The notes below the pieces were generated by a model that searched no databases, was not told the origin of the DNA, and was given only the letters and a program-made list of their open reading frames with translations. From Wohlfahrtiimonas sp. G9077 (GTDB lineage Bacteria > Pseudomonadota > Gammaproteobacteria > Cardiobacteriales > Wohlfahrtiimonadaceae), in contig NZ_NEFD01000004.1 in assembly GCF_002252155.1 (NCBI RefSeq), forward strand, positions 149,287 through 213,286: a stretch of DNA of 64,000 nucleotides. Direction: 5' to 3'. Below, one piece after another: positions 49,038-58,437 of the stretch. The stretch's first letter is position 1, and every line of letters starts with the position of its first letter. A program made the translations under genes and the position numbers.

Positions 49038-49472
49038 TTAACTGCTCGATAAACTCTCTAATTCCGATAAATAGTGGTCTAAACGCTCTTGGCGCTCTTT
49101 GAGTTTTTCGGTTTTTTCGCGGATTTTTTTGGCTTTGCCAGAGTGTTCTGCTTTTTTGAGTTCATCGGCAGCGCTGTTGACTTTGGCTCGCTGCTTATCA
49201 ATTTTCTTGGTGAGGTTGTCTTTGTAAATGGCATTGTTGAGGATAAAGTTGGGATCTTCCTGATAACTCTCTTTGCCGCAATGTTCACGCACATTTAAAA
49301 TGGCGCGCTTTAAATCTTCCGCTCGGTGGATGTTGCCATATTTTTCTGCATAGCGCAGCTGCAACTGCAGATTGTCTTCTTTCTTTTTACAGCTTGGATG
49401 GGTTTGTGCCATCACCGGTGCATTGAGAGTTAATAATGCACCGATGAGACTAAAAGTGATCAAAAGCTTCAT
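49038..49472 (-). CDS. DUF1090 family secreted protein, YqjC-like
   Basis: A 144-residue protein with a signal peptide (cleavage near VMA-QT, residue 22), two cysteines (in PSCKKK and EHCGKE) and a long charged coiled-coil C-terminus from about residue 80, resembling E. coli YqjC. The frame is open to 49532, but AAGGAG before the ATG at 49472 and the signal peptide define the start. Function unknown. It precedes nothing on its strand and follows uvrD by about 70 bases. Confidence 0.85.
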   Translation of the reverse strand: MKLLITFSLIGALLTLNAPVMAQTHPSCKKKEDNLQLQLRYAEKYGNIHRAEDLKRAILNVREHCGKESYQEDPNFILNNAIYKDNLTKKIDKQRAKVNSAADELKKAEHSGKAKKIREKTEKLKERQERLDHYLSELESLSSS

Positions 49473-49541
49473 AACAAACTCCTTGATTGAGTAATCTTTC
49501 AAGTATAACGTTAAGATACGTAAGTTTGTCAATGATGTGGA

Positions 49542-51725
49542 TCAAATCACAGTGAGTTTTGCATACGCCATCACCAAGGTTTTTTGGCCTGCGGTTCTAA
49601 AGTTCACCGTCACACGTGCATGATTGCCAACGCCCTCAAAGTTCGTGATGACGCCGTCGCCAAAGACCGGATGCGTCACCGTTTGCCCAAGGGCAAAACC
49701 ATTCATGGCTTGATCTTGTGATGTATTTGTATGACTGCTTGAACGCGCCGTCACCGGTTTAGAGATGCTCACTTTTGCGCCTTTCATCTGCACCAATGTG
49801 CTTGGGATGTCTTTAACAAAGCACGAGGGCGTCAAATGAATGGTTTTACCATGAATCATGCGTGAAGCAGCCGTGGTTAAGGTCAATAAACGTTTTGCGC
49901 GCGTGATGCCTACATACGCTAAGCGGCGCTCTTCTTCTAAGCGGGCAGGATCATTCATTGAACTTTCGCTTGGGAATAACCCATCATCCATCCCGACTAA
50001 ATAGACATGCTCAAATTCAAGGCCTTTAGAGCTGTGCAGCGTCATCAATTGGACTTTATCGGCTTGATCATCATCGCCATTAGCGGTGGAATCAAGCGTG
50101 ATGCGCCCTAAAAATTCTGATAAATAACCGTGCATGGTCAATGGCTGAGCGGCTGGGTCATTGTTGTAATCCTCCACAAATTGACGACTGGCAGAGATGA
50201 ATTCATTGAGGTTTTCAATGCGATCTTCACCGCGTCCCATCGGCTCTTTTTTATAGTGGGCTTCGAGTTCAGCGCGATCAATCACCTCTTGAATGAACTG
50301 ATCTAGGGTTAAATCGGCTAGGGCATCAGTAAGGTTTTCAATCAAGCATTTAAAACTCATCAAGGCATTTTGCGCTCGTTTAGCCAATTGCTGACTTTCT
50401 AATGTGTTTTGCAGGGCAGTCCAGAGCGAAACTTCAGTTTGCATCGCCTCTAAACGAATTTTCTCAATGGTGGCTGCGCCAATGCCTTTTGCTGGCGTTG
50501 TGATGGCGCGCTCAAAGGAGATGTCATCATGAGGATTCACAATCAAGCGCAAATAGCTGATGATGTCTTTGATCTCCATGCGATCAAAGAAGCGCAAACC
50601 GCCATAAATGCGATAGGGAATGTTTGCGCGCAATAAAATCTCTTCAAAAATACGGGATTGCGCATTTGAGCGATACAAAATGGCTTGTTCAACACGCGGC
50701 GTGCCTTTTGATGTGGCAAGTTTGATTTGATCCACCACATATTGTGCCTCTTCATAGGCATCCATCGCAGCATATTGCGTAATGAGGGAATCATCTTTTT
50801 GCTCTGTCCAAAGTTTTTTATCTAAGCGCTCACTGTTTTTAGCGATCACATGGTTGGCCGCCTCTAAAATGGTGGATGTGGATCGGTAATTTTGCTCTAA
50901 ACGCACTGTGGTGCTATTGGGAAAATCTTGGTCAAAATTGAGGATGTTTTCCACACGTGCACCGCGCCAGCCATAAATGGACTGATCATCATCGCCCACC
51001 ACAAAGATTTGTTGATGTCCGCCGCTTAAGAGTTTTAACCATGCATATTGAATGCTGTTGGTGTCTTGGAATTCATCCACCAAGACAAATTGAAAGCGCT
51101 GTTGATAATGTTTAAGTAAAGCATCATTGCTTCTGAGCATCTCTAATGTGCGCAGCAAAATCTCAGAAAAATCCACCAAGCTTGATTGGGCGCAAATGGT
51201 TTGATATTGCGCATACAGATCAATCATCATGTTGTGGGCAAAGTTATGTCCACGCTCGATGTGGCTTGCTCTGCGTCCTTCGTCTTTATGGTGGTTGATG
51301 AAGCTTTGTAATGATTTGGCGGTGACCACTTTATCATCGACGTTGCGCTCTTTTAAAAGGCGCTTACACAAACGCAATTGATCATCGCTGTCCATGATCT
51401 GAAAGTTCGGATCAAGGTGCGCTTCTGTTGGGTGTAAACGCAATAAGCGGTGGCACAATGAATGGAACGTGCCAAGCCATAAGCTTCTTAAAGGGCGATT
51501 GAGGACGGTTTCTAAACGCGTGCGCATCTCAAGGGCGGCTTTATTCGTAAAAGTCACCGCTAAAATGCCATGCGGCGTTGTTTGTTCTGTTTCAATGAGC
51601 CATGCAATGCGCGCCACTAACACGCGAGTTTTGCCTGAGCCTGCACCAGCGAGCACACGAACAGGACCTAAAGGGGCAGTGACGGCATCATATTGAGCAT
51701 TATTTAATGATTCAAGCATAGACAT
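49542..51725 (-). CDS. uvrD: DNA helicase II
   Basis: 3'-5' superfamily 1 helicase for mismatch and nucleotide excision repair. The 727-residue protein (E. coli 720) has Walker A VLAGAGSGKTRVL near residue 25, DEFQDTN near 220, the motif III-type VVGDDDQSIYGWRGA, QNYRST, and motif VI RLAYVGITRAKRLL. The C-terminal Tudor-like domain (FGDGVITNFEGVG) is the RNAP/UvrB contact region in UvrD. No LexA box with CTGT-N8-ACAG form was noticed upstream. Confidence 0.95.
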   Translation of the reverse strand: MSMLESLNNAQYDAVTAPLGPVRVLAGAGSGKTRVLVARIAWLIETEQTTPHGILAVTFTNKAALEMRTRLETVLNRPLRSLWLGTFHSLCHRLLRLHPTEAHLDPNFQIMDSDDQLRLCKRLLKERNVDDKVVTAKSLQSFINHHKDEGRRASHIERGHNFAHNMMIDLYAQYQTICAQSSLVDFSEILLRTLEMLRSNDALLKHYQQRFQFVLVDEFQDTNSIQYAWLKLLSGGHQQIFVVGDDDQSIYGWRGARVENILNFDQDFPNSTTVRLEQNYRSTSTILEAANHVIAKNSERLDKKLWTEQKDDSLITQYAAMDAYEEAQYVVDQIKLATSKGTPRVEQAILYRSNAQSRIFEEILLRANIPYRIYGGLRFFDRMEIKDIISYLRLIVNPHDDISFERAITTPAKGIGAATIEKIRLEAMQTEVSLWTALQNTLESQQLAKRAQNALMSFKCLIENLTDALADLTLDQFIQEVIDRAELEAHYKKEPMGRGEDRIENLNEFISASRQFVEDYNNDPAAQPLTMHGYLSEFLGRITLDSTANGDDDQADKVQLMTLHSSKGLEFEHVYLVGMDDGLFPSESSMNDPARLEEERRLAYVGITRAKRLLTLTTAASRMIHGKTIHLTPSCFVKDIPSTLVQMKGAKVSISKPVTARSSSHTNTSQDQAMNGFALGQTVTHPVFGDGVITNFEGVGNHARVTVNFRTAGQKTLVMAYAKLTVI

Positions 51726-51957
51726 AACAGAGATCTTAAGAAGTAAGTAGAAGGGAAAAATAAACCAGCGCTCATGATACCATGTGATGAGAATAAATAC
51801 GAAAGCGCCCTAAAAGCCGGCGCTCTGAGGCGGCGTGAAGAAATAATTGCACGAATTTGAAGTGATGGTGCTTTTTTGTGTTAGAATTTCTCGGTTTTTA
51901 TCATAAAAACATCACACAATTTATTTGTTTAGCTATGTTTAGGTTTAAGGAGTAAAA

Positions 51958-52398
51958 ATGGCTATTGAACGTACTTTCTCAATCATCAAACCAGATGCTG
52001 TTAAAAAAAATGTCATCGGTAAAATTTATGACCGTTTCGAAGGCGCAGGTTTCAAAATCGTTGCAGCTAAAATGGTTCATTTGACTCGTGAAGAAGCAGA
52101 AGGCTTCTACGCTGTGCATAAAGAGCGTCCTTTCTTCAATGACTTAGTAGAATTCATGATCTCAGGTCCTGTTATGATGCAAGTATTAGAAGGCGAAAAC
52201 GCAATCGCTAAACATCGTGAAATCATGGGTGCAACAAACCCTAAAGAAGCCGCACCAGGTACAATCCGTGCAGATTTCGCTGAAAGCATTGATGCTAATG
52301 CTGTTCATGGTTCTGATGCCCCTGAAACAGCTGCTGTTGAAATTGAATATTTCTTCGGCCCAAATGCTGTAGCACCTGTTAAAATCTGTGATCGTTAA
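51958..52398 (+). CDS. ndk: Nucleoside diphosphate kinase
   Basis: Balances NTP pools by phosphate transfer from ATP through a phospho-histidine. The 146-residue protein has H117 in [10 protein letters not shown] and the start [23 protein letters not shown] precedes the ATG. A TAGAAT -10 candidate lies at 51882-51887. The 232-base region upstream, between uvrD and ndk, holds this promoter region and a small GC hairpin (AGCGCC / GGCGCT near 51808-51827) without a T-tract; I see nothing else in it. rlmN starts 12 bases downstream. Confidence 0.97.
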   Translation: MAIERTFSIIKPDAVKKNVIGKIYDRFEGAGFKIVAAKMVHLTREEAEGFYAVHKERPFFNDLVEFMISGPVMMQVLEGENAIAKHREIMGATNPKEAAPGTIRADFAESIDANAVHGSDAPETAAVEIEYFFGPNAVAPVKICDR

Positions 52399-52410
52399 TT
52401 TTTAGGTAAA

Positions 52411-53526
52411 GTGAAACAAGTCGTGAGTAAAGAAGTGGAAAAAAATTTGTATGGTTTAACGTATCAAGCAATGCTCGAACTCTGTCAAGAGATTGGTGAA
52501 AAGCCTTATCGTGCCATGCAGATCATGAAATGGGTCTATCATAAAGGGGCAAGCTCCATTGATGATATGACGGATATTTCTAAAAAAACACGTGAGAAGT
52601 TAAAGTCACGACTTGTTTTAGAATTGCCGAAGGTCTTGCTTGACAAGCCTTCTAACGATGGTACACATAAGTGGCTCATTCAATTAGAATCTGGCAATGC
52701 CATCGAGATGGTGTTCATTCCAGAGGATGATCGTGGGACACTGTGTGTATCTTCACAAGTCGGTTGTGCCCTTGAATGCTCATTTTGTTCAACTGCGCGC
52801 CAAGGCTTTAACCGCAACTTAAGCACCGCTGAGATCGTGGGGCAAGTGATGCTTGCAAAACGCTTATTGGGTGAATATGAAGGCGATGTGCAGCAGAGTC
52901 AAAATCGACGTGTGACCAATGTGGTATTGATGGGAATGGGCGAGCCCCTTTTGAACTTTACCAATGTCACACAAGCCATTGACATCATGCTCAATGATTA
53001 TGGTTTTGGTTTATCTAAGCGCCGCGTGACATTAAGTACATCGGGTGTTGTGCCTGCATTGTATCGCTTAAAAGAGGTCTCTGATGTCTCTTTGGCCATC
53101 TCATTACATGCACCTTATGACACATTGCGCAATGAATTGGTGCCAATCAATAAAAAATATCCGCTCGCTGAATTGTTAGAAGCGTGTAAGGCATACATTA
53201 CAGAATCTTCTGCGTATCGAAAAATCACATGGGAATATGTGATGCTCAAAGATGTCAATGACCGCGAAGAGGATGCATTTGCCTTAGCAAAACTCATCAA
53301 AGACATTCCGGGTAAAGTGAATTTGATTCCATTTAACCCATTTCCGAACTCAGGTTATGAGTGTTCATCCATGAACCGCATCAACCGTTTTCGTGAAATT
53401 TTGCAGCGCCAAGGCGTTGTGACAACGGTTCGTAAAACACGCGGTGAAGACATTGATGCCGCTTGTGGTCAGCTTGCTGGCCGTGTGAACGACCGAACAA
53501 AGCGCACAAAAACAACAAATTCTTGA
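52411..53526 (+). CDS. rlmN: 23S rRNA/tRNA adenine-C2 methyltransferase
   Basis: Radical-SAM enzyme that methylates A2503 of 23S rRNA and A37 of some tRNAs. It has 371 residues from a GTG start at 52411; a second GTG at 52423 is possible. The cluster ligands are C119-x3-C123-x2-C126 in CALECSFCSTARQGFNRNL. The methyl-carrier Cys lies near the C-terminus (AACGQLAG), with its partner in STSGVVP-type sequence. It begins the conserved rlmN-pilF-rodZ-hisS-yfgM-bamB-der block. Confidence 0.95.
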   Translation: MKQVVSKEVEKNLYGLTYQAMLELCQEIGEKPYRAMQIMKWVYHKGASSIDDMTDISKKTREKLKSRLVLELPKVLLDKPSNDGTHKWLIQLESGNAIEMVFIPEDDRGTLCVSSQVGCALECSFCSTARQGFNRNLSTAEIVGQVMLAKRLLGEYEGDVQQSQNRRVTNVVLMGMGEPLLNFTNVTQAIDIMLNDYGFGLSKRRVTLSTSGVVPALYRLKEVSDVSLAISLHAPYDTLRNELVPINKKYPLAELLEACKAYITESSAYRKITWEYVMLKDVNDREEDAFALAKLIKDIPGKVNLIPFNPFPNSGYECSSMNRINRFREILQRQGVVTTVRKTRGEDIDAACGQLAGRVNDRTKRTKTTNS

Positions 53527-53577
53527 TACAATCTTTCGGGTATTGATCACTTTAGAGAATATTGAAGGGGTAGATTC

Positions 53578-54309
53578 ATGCGTTATATCGCAGTGTTATT
53601 GCTTTCATCGACATTATTAGCGTGTACAACAACACAAAGCACGGGGCAAAGCGGTCAGCGAGTGAAAACCATCACCGTAGAATCCTTGCCGGATAATGAT
53701 CGCTTAATGTATCAAATGGGCGTTCAATACATTGAACGTGCAGAATATACAGTGGCGGAAGAAAAGTTATTAACCCTTGTGCCCAAATACCCGAATTTTA
53801 CTGAGTTATTTGTGATGCTTGGCGTGGTGCAAGAGCGCCAAGGCAAGCGCACAGATGCATTGAATTTTTACTCAAAAGCAATCGCCACGAATCCTTTAGA
53901 TCGTATGGCGATTAAACATTACGCACGTTTACAGTGCAATGAATACGATAAAAATGCACCAAGCCACTTAGCGCAGATTGCAGACAATGCAATGGCAGAA
54001 GTGAAAGCTGGCATGAATAGCGGCGCTGCAGCCTGTTATTTGGTGCATAAAGATCCTGTGAATGCCAATCTCTATGCTGACAAAGCGATTGCCGCAAATC
54101 CTCATTATGGTGACAGCTACTTCTTTAAAGCGATGGCGGCAAAAGACCTCAAGCGCTATCACGAAGTGTTTCCTGCCCTTGATCGTTATCATGACGAATA
54201 TGGCTATGAGCCGGCGAGCGTATATTTAGGTTTACAAGCGGCAAAACAAGCTCGCAATAAAGCTGAAATAGAGAAATATGAATCTGTTTTGGCCCGTTAT
54301 CAATCATAA
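53578..54309 (+). CDS. pilF: Type IV pilus pilotin lipoprotein, PilF/PilW type
   Basis: Predicted outer-membrane lipoprotein that helps assemble the PilQ secretin. The 243-residue precursor has a lipobox LLAC with Cys16 and a chain of TPR-like helical repeats (for example MLGVVQERQGKRTDALNFYSKAIATNP). The position between rlmN and rodZ is the standard pilF/pilW location in Pseudomonas and Neisseria. Sequence similarity alone would only say TPR lipoprotein; context carries the name. Confidence 0.8.
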   Translation: MRYIAVLLLSSTLLACTTTQSTGQSGQRVKTITVESLPDNDRLMYQMGVQYIERAEYTVAEEKLLTLVPKYPNFTELFVMLGVVQERQGKRTDALNFYSKAIATNPLDRMAIKHYARLQCNEYDKNAPSHLAQIADNAMAEVKAGMNSGAAACYLVHKDPVNANLYADKAIAANPHYGDSYFFKAMAAKDLKRYHEVFPALDRYHDEYGYEPASVYLGLQAAKQARNKAEIEKYESVLARYQS

Positions 54310-54336
54310 CTGTTTGTATAGACAAGAAGAGACCTT

Positions 54337-55335
54337 ATGGCAAAAGAAGAGTTGATGCACAAGTTTAAAGAGGCACGTCAAGCGCGCAATGTCTCATTGC
54401 AAGACGCTGCCCGTGTCCTTTCGCTGCGTGTGCAAGTGCTGCAAGATTTAGAAGATGGGCGCTATGAACAATTAGGCGCAATGATCTACATCAAGCGTTA
54501 TGTGAGAAAATATGCCGATTATTTAAAGCTTGATCGCGATGAGATTGAAGGATTGCTTGCTAAAGTTGAGGATCCTTTTGCAAATATGCACAACGAAAGT
54601 TTGATCCGCGCCCAGCTCAATGAAGAAAAACGCATGGTGCAGCGTTCATTTTTCAAATGGTACATGTGGATTTTATTGATTTTATGTGTGATCGGCACGG
54701 CTGCATATTTCTTATATGGGGAAAAAACAGCAGAATTATTTAACATTAAACCAACGCCAGAGCACATCATTAATTATCAAGACACTGAAACGGTGATGCC
54801 TGAAGCGGCACCTGTGCACAATGATGCACCAGTGATCACAGAAACGGTGACAGAAAGCATCGCGCCTGTGCCTAAAAAAATTGAGATGGATGTGCCTGTT
54901 GTGGCGGCAGTTTCAACAGTGCCGGTGGCCGCCATTGATACGAAGTCGGCTTTGTCTGATTTTGAACTCGATCAAATCATTAAAACCGGTAAAATTGAAT
55001 TGGCAAACCAAGCAGATGCCACTCTTGATGAAGCAGAGTCAGCACAAAAAGCAGCCTTGCCAGAAGGATTTTCTGCATTGTCGTTAACCCTTGGGCCATC
55101 TGAATGCTGGATTCAAATCAAAGATAAGAATCAAAAAGTATTGATGAATGAAGTGCTTGCTGGCAATGCAACGTATCATATTGAAGGAAAAGCACCTTTT
55201 TCAGTGCACATGGGCAATGCCAAAGCGATCGATCAAATGGTGTTAAATGGTGAGGTGGTGGATGAGAAAGTGTATCGTCCAACTGCCCGAACAACTGTGT
55301 CAAAAATTAAATTAGAAGCTAAGGAAGAGAGTTAA
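54337..55335 (+). CDS. rodZ: Cytoskeleton protein RodZ
   Basis: Membrane protein that links MreB filaments to the cell-wall elongation complex. The 332-residue protein has an N-terminal Cro/CI-type helix-turn-helix (residues about 10-70, with YIKRYVRKYADYL), one transmembrane segment (WYMWILLILCVIGTAAYFLY, about 108-127), a Pro/Val-rich periplasmic linker, and a C-terminal DUF4115 domain from about 240. The usual next gene ispG is missing; hisS starts 2 bases after the stop. Confidence 0.93.
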   Translation: MAKEELMHKFKEARQARNVSLQDAARVLSLRVQVLQDLEDGRYEQLGAMIYIKRYVRKYADYLKLDRDEIEGLLAKVEDPFANMHNESLIRAQLNEEKRMVQRSFFKWYMWILLILCVIGTAAYFLYGEKTAELFNIKPTPEHIINYQDTETVMPEAAPVHNDAPVITETVTESIAPVPKKIEMDVPVVAAVSTVPVAAIDTKSALSDFELDQIIKTGKIELANQADATLDEAESAQKAALPEGFSALSLTLGPSECWIQIKDKNQKVLMNEVLAGNATYHIEGKAPFSVHMGNAKAIDQMVLNGEVVDEKVYRPTARTTVSKIKLEAKEES

Positions 55336-55337
55336 TC

Positions 55338-56615
55338 ATGGGTCAGAAGATTCAATCAGTCAAAGGGATGCACGATGCATTACCCACACAAACAGCGAAA
55401 TGGCAATACATTGAAAGTTTATTGCGCCATCTCTTTGCTCAGTATGGTTATCGTGAGATTCGCACACCGATCGTTGAAGAGACCCGTTTATTTACGCGCT
55501 CTTTAGGTGAAGTGACTGACATTGTGGAAAAAGAGATGTACATCTTTGCCGACAGTGATGAGAAAACCAGTTTAGCTTTGCGCCCTGAATTGACCGCGGG
55601 CATTGTGCGTTCAGGCATTCAGCACGGTTTATTTTATAACCAAGTGCAAAAAGTGTGGCAAATTGGCTCTGTGTTCCGTTATGACAAACCGCAGCATGGC
55701 CGTTATCGTCAGTTCAATCAAGCGGACATTGAAGTTTTTGGCATTGAAACACCGGATGCGGATGCCGAAATTTTAGCGATGATCAATCGCTTATGGCAAC
55801 AATTGGGCGTTGCTGATTATGTGACTTTAGAGATCAACTCTATGGGCACAGAAGAGTGCCGCAAGCGTTACCGTGAAGTGATCGTGCAATACTTTGAAGA
55901 CAACATCGAATTGTTAGATGAAGACAGCCTTCGTCGCTTAAAATCCAATCCACTTCGCATTTTGGACTCTAAAAATCCTGCGATGCAAGAATTGCTCAAC
56001 AATGCACCAAAATTATTGGATCATTTGACAGAAGATTCTGCAGAACACTTTAAAAAATTGTGCCAATATTTGGATGAATTGGGCATTGAATATGTGATCA
56101 ATCACCGCATTGTGCGTGGGATGGATTACTACACGCGCACAGTATTTGAATGGACAACCGATAAACTCGGTGCCCAAGCCACAATTTGTGGTGGCGGTCG
56201 CTATGATCGCATGGTGGAAGAGCTTGGCGGCCATAAAACACCAGCCATTGGTTTTGGTTTGGGGATGGAGCGTTTATACTTATTGTGTGAAGAAGTCGAA
56301 GGTTTAGAGGCAACGCAATCTTCTGATTTAGTGGCTGTATTGCTCGGTCAAGATGCGAAAAAAGCCGGTTTACCTTTGATGGAAAAGATCCGTTCAGCGT
56401 ATCCAAATTATTTAGTGACCACAGTGTTGGGTGAAGCGGGCATGAAGTCACAAATGAAAAAGGCCGATCAAAGTGGTGCCCGTTATGCCATGATTTTAGG
56501 TGAAAATGAGCTCAACAATGGCATTGTCATCATGAAGGATTTGCGTCAAAGTGGCGAGCAAACTGAAGTGGCCATGAGTGATGTGATCGATTGGTTAAAG
56601 AACATTCAAGCATAA
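55338..56615 (+). CDS. hisS: Histidyl-tRNA synthetase
   Basis: Charges tRNA-His. The 425-residue class II enzyme (E. coli 424) has motif 1 around TPIVEETRLFTRSLGE, motif 2 FRYDKPQHGRYRQFNQADIE, the histidine-specific RGMDYYTRTVFEW and motif 3 AIGFGLGMERL. A C-terminal anticodon-binding domain follows. It lies between rodZ and yfgM as in other gammaproteobacteria. Confidence 0.98.
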   Translation: MGQKIQSVKGMHDALPTQTAKWQYIESLLRHLFAQYGYREIRTPIVEETRLFTRSLGEVTDIVEKEMYIFADSDEKTSLALRPELTAGIVRSGIQHGLFYNQVQKVWQIGSVFRYDKPQHGRYRQFNQADIEVFGIETPDADAEILAMINRLWQQLGVADYVTLEINSMGTEECRKRYREVIVQYFEDNIELLDEDSLRRLKSNPLRILDSKNPAMQELLNNAPKLLDHLTEDSAEHFKKLCQYLDELGIEYVINHRIVRGMDYYTRTVFEWTTDKLGAQATICGGGRYDRMVEELGGHKTPAIGFGLGMERLYLLCEEVEGLEATQSSDLVAVLLGQDAKKAGLPLMEKIRSAYPNYLVTTVLGEAGMKSQMKKADQSGARYAMILGENELNNGIVIMKDLRQSGEQTEVAMSDVIDWLKNIQA

Positions 56616-56632
56616 TAATTTAAGGGGTCGAG

Positions 56633-57250
56633 ATGAGTTTAAATCAACTTGAGACAGATGAACAGCGCGCAGAAGCCCTCGTTGATTGGTTAAAAGCCAA
56701 TGGCGGATTCATCTTTTTAGCATTTGTGGTGGTCATCGGTGGCATCATTGGTTGGGATTATTACCGTGATCATCAGCGTCAGCAAACTGTCAAAGAAGCG
56801 GCTTATTATTACCATTTTGAGCAAGCGATGGGTGATGATAAAATCAACGAAGCTGCCTTAAAAGCTTTAGAGGCAGATCAAGCCTCGGGCTTTGTGGAAT
56901 TGGCGGTGTTGCAACAAGCAGGCTTGGCGGCTAAAAATGATGATTTAGCACAAGCTGTGCGTGTGCTCAGTGCTCAAGTTGAGCAAATCAAAGCCCCGGT
57001 GATGAAGGATTTATACCGTTATCGTTTAGCCAAGGCTTTGTATGCACAAGGCGATTATGAGAAAGCTTTGAATGAATTGAGCAACATTCAAACAGAAAGT
57101 TATAAAGGTTTAGTGAAAGCCTTACAAGGCGATGTGTATGTAAAAGAGGGAAATTTAGACAATGCGAAAGCCGTCTATCAAGAGGCGTATGAGCTTTTAC
57201 AATCTCCCATCATTCAACGAAAAATTAATCAGCTTGGCGCAAACTCCTAA
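56633..57250 (+). CDS. yfgM: Periplasmic ancillary SecYEG protein YfgM
   Basis: Inner-membrane anchored TPR protein that associates with SecYEG and the chaperone PpiD in E. coli (known for the family). The 205 residues include one N-terminal transmembrane segment (FIFLAFVVVIGGIIGWDYY, about 26-44) and helical repeats in the periplasmic part. YfgM/UPF0070 identity is supported by the N-terminal ETDEQRAEALVDWLKANG and by the hisS-yfgM-bamB order. Confidence 0.92.
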   Translation: MSLNQLETDEQRAEALVDWLKANGGFIFLAFVVVIGGIIGWDYYRDHQRQQTVKEAAYYYHFEQAMGDDKINEAALKALEADQASGFVELAVLQQAGLAAKNDDLAQAVRVLSAQVEQIKAPVMKDLYRYRLAKALYAQGDYEKALNELSNIQTESYKGLVKALQGDVYVKEGNLDNAKAVYQEAYELLQSPIIQRKINQLGANS

Positions 57251-57285
57251 TGCTGATCTTGAGCCGATAAATTGAAGGATTGACA

Positions 57286-58434
57286 ATGAATAAATTAAAA
57301 ATTTCCGCAGTATTGATGGCCAGCATCGCCATGACCGGTTGTTCAGGATTTTTTGTGGGCAAAAGCAATGCGCCGGTGCCAACGCCCATTGATGCGTCTG
57401 TTAATGCTTCAATGGTGCGCACTGTGTGGAGCGCCTCGGGCTTGGGCAATTCTCAAGAAACGAGCTTGCGCTTTACCTTAGCCGATGGCCAAGGTGTGAT
57501 CTATGTGGCCAATGCCAATGGTTCTGTGTCAGCCATTGACAGCAGCAGCGGTCAAAAACGTTGGTCCACCAAAGTGGATGCTTTATACACGGGCGCTGCG
57601 ACTAATGGCCATTTAGTTTTTGTGGGCACGCAGTCTGGAAAATTGGTGGCTTTATCTGCACAAGATGGTAAAAAAGTGTGGAGTGCTGATTTATACGGTG
57701 CTGCGAATACTTCTCCTGTGGTGGCCGATGGCCGCGTAATCATTCGCACCATTGGCGGTTCTGTGGAAAGCTTTGATGCTCAAACTGGTGAGCCATCTTG
57801 GGCGTATATGGTTCAAGTGCCAGACATTGCGTTGCGTGGCGGTGCTGCCCCTGTTGTGGTGGGCAAACATCTCTTGGTGCCGACAGATTTAGGCTTAATT
57901 GGCTATTTAAATGTGGACACAGGCGCAGTTGTCTGGGGTCAAAAAGTGGGTGAATCCCGTGGTGGTACAGCGATGGCACGCATTGTGGACATCGATGCTG
58001 AGCCCGTGATTGACCAAAATATTGCTTATATTCCTGTGGCGCGCTCTGGTGTGAGTGCTGTTGCTCTGAACAATGGCCGTAAACTTTGGGCAACCAAAGC
58101 CGCAGGCGCTTATGCAGGTTTAGCGGTGGATGCATCACGACTATACGTTGCTTATGATGATGGCAATGTGGGTGCATTATCGAAGAGAACAGGGCAAGAA
58201 GAGTGGAAAAGTGAGGCATTGTATGCCCGCCACTTAACAAACCCTGTATTGATTAATGATCGCATCGTTGTGGGTGACAACGAAGGCTATGTGCATGTGT
58301 TAGATAAACACACAGGTCAGCGCCTTAGCTCAAAAAAAGTGGCAAAATCTGGTTTCATGCCGGATGTGTTAACGCTTAACCACGATGTGATTTTCCAGGA
58401 TCATTCCGGTAACGTTTACCGTATTACGATTTAA
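57286..58434 (+). CDS. bamB: Outer-membrane protein assembly factor BamB
   Basis: Lipoprotein of the BAM complex that inserts beta-barrel proteins. The 382-residue precursor has lipobox MTGC with Cys near residue 19 and an eight-bladed propeller of PQQ-type repeats (such as IDSSSGQKRWSTKV and LNNGRKLWATKAAGAYAG). The ATG at 57286 follows GAAGGA; a TTG at 57280 is less likely. der begins 3 bases after the stop. Confidence 0.95.
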   Translation: MNKLKISAVLMASIAMTGCSGFFVGKSNAPVPTPIDASVNASMVRTVWSASGLGNSQETSLRFTLADGQGVIYVANANGSVSAIDSSSGQKRWSTKVDALYTGAATNGHLVFVGTQSGKLVALSAQDGKKVWSADLYGAANTSPVVADGRVIIRTIGGSVESFDAQTGEPSWAYMVQVPDIALRGGAAPVVVGKHLLVPTDLGLIGYLNVDTGAVVWGQKVGESRGGTAMARIVDIDAEPVIDQNIAYIPVARSGVSAVALNNGRKLWATKAAGAYAGLAVDASRLYVAYDDGNVGALSKRTGQEEWKSEALYARHLTNPVLINDRIVVGDNEGYVHVLDKHTGQRLSSKKVAKSGFMPDVLTLNHDVIFQDHSGNVYRITI

Positions 58435-58437
58435 TTT

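Noticed and set aside
51800..51830. GC-rich hairpin between uvrD and ndk as a small RNA or terminator
   Set aside because: The stem is only 6 bp, there is no T-tract on either strand, and no promoter is placed to transcribe a small RNA.
57740..58240. 166-codon minus-strand frame
   Set aside because: It is antisense to bamB with His/Pro/Gln-rich, low-complexity translation typical of a shadow frame.
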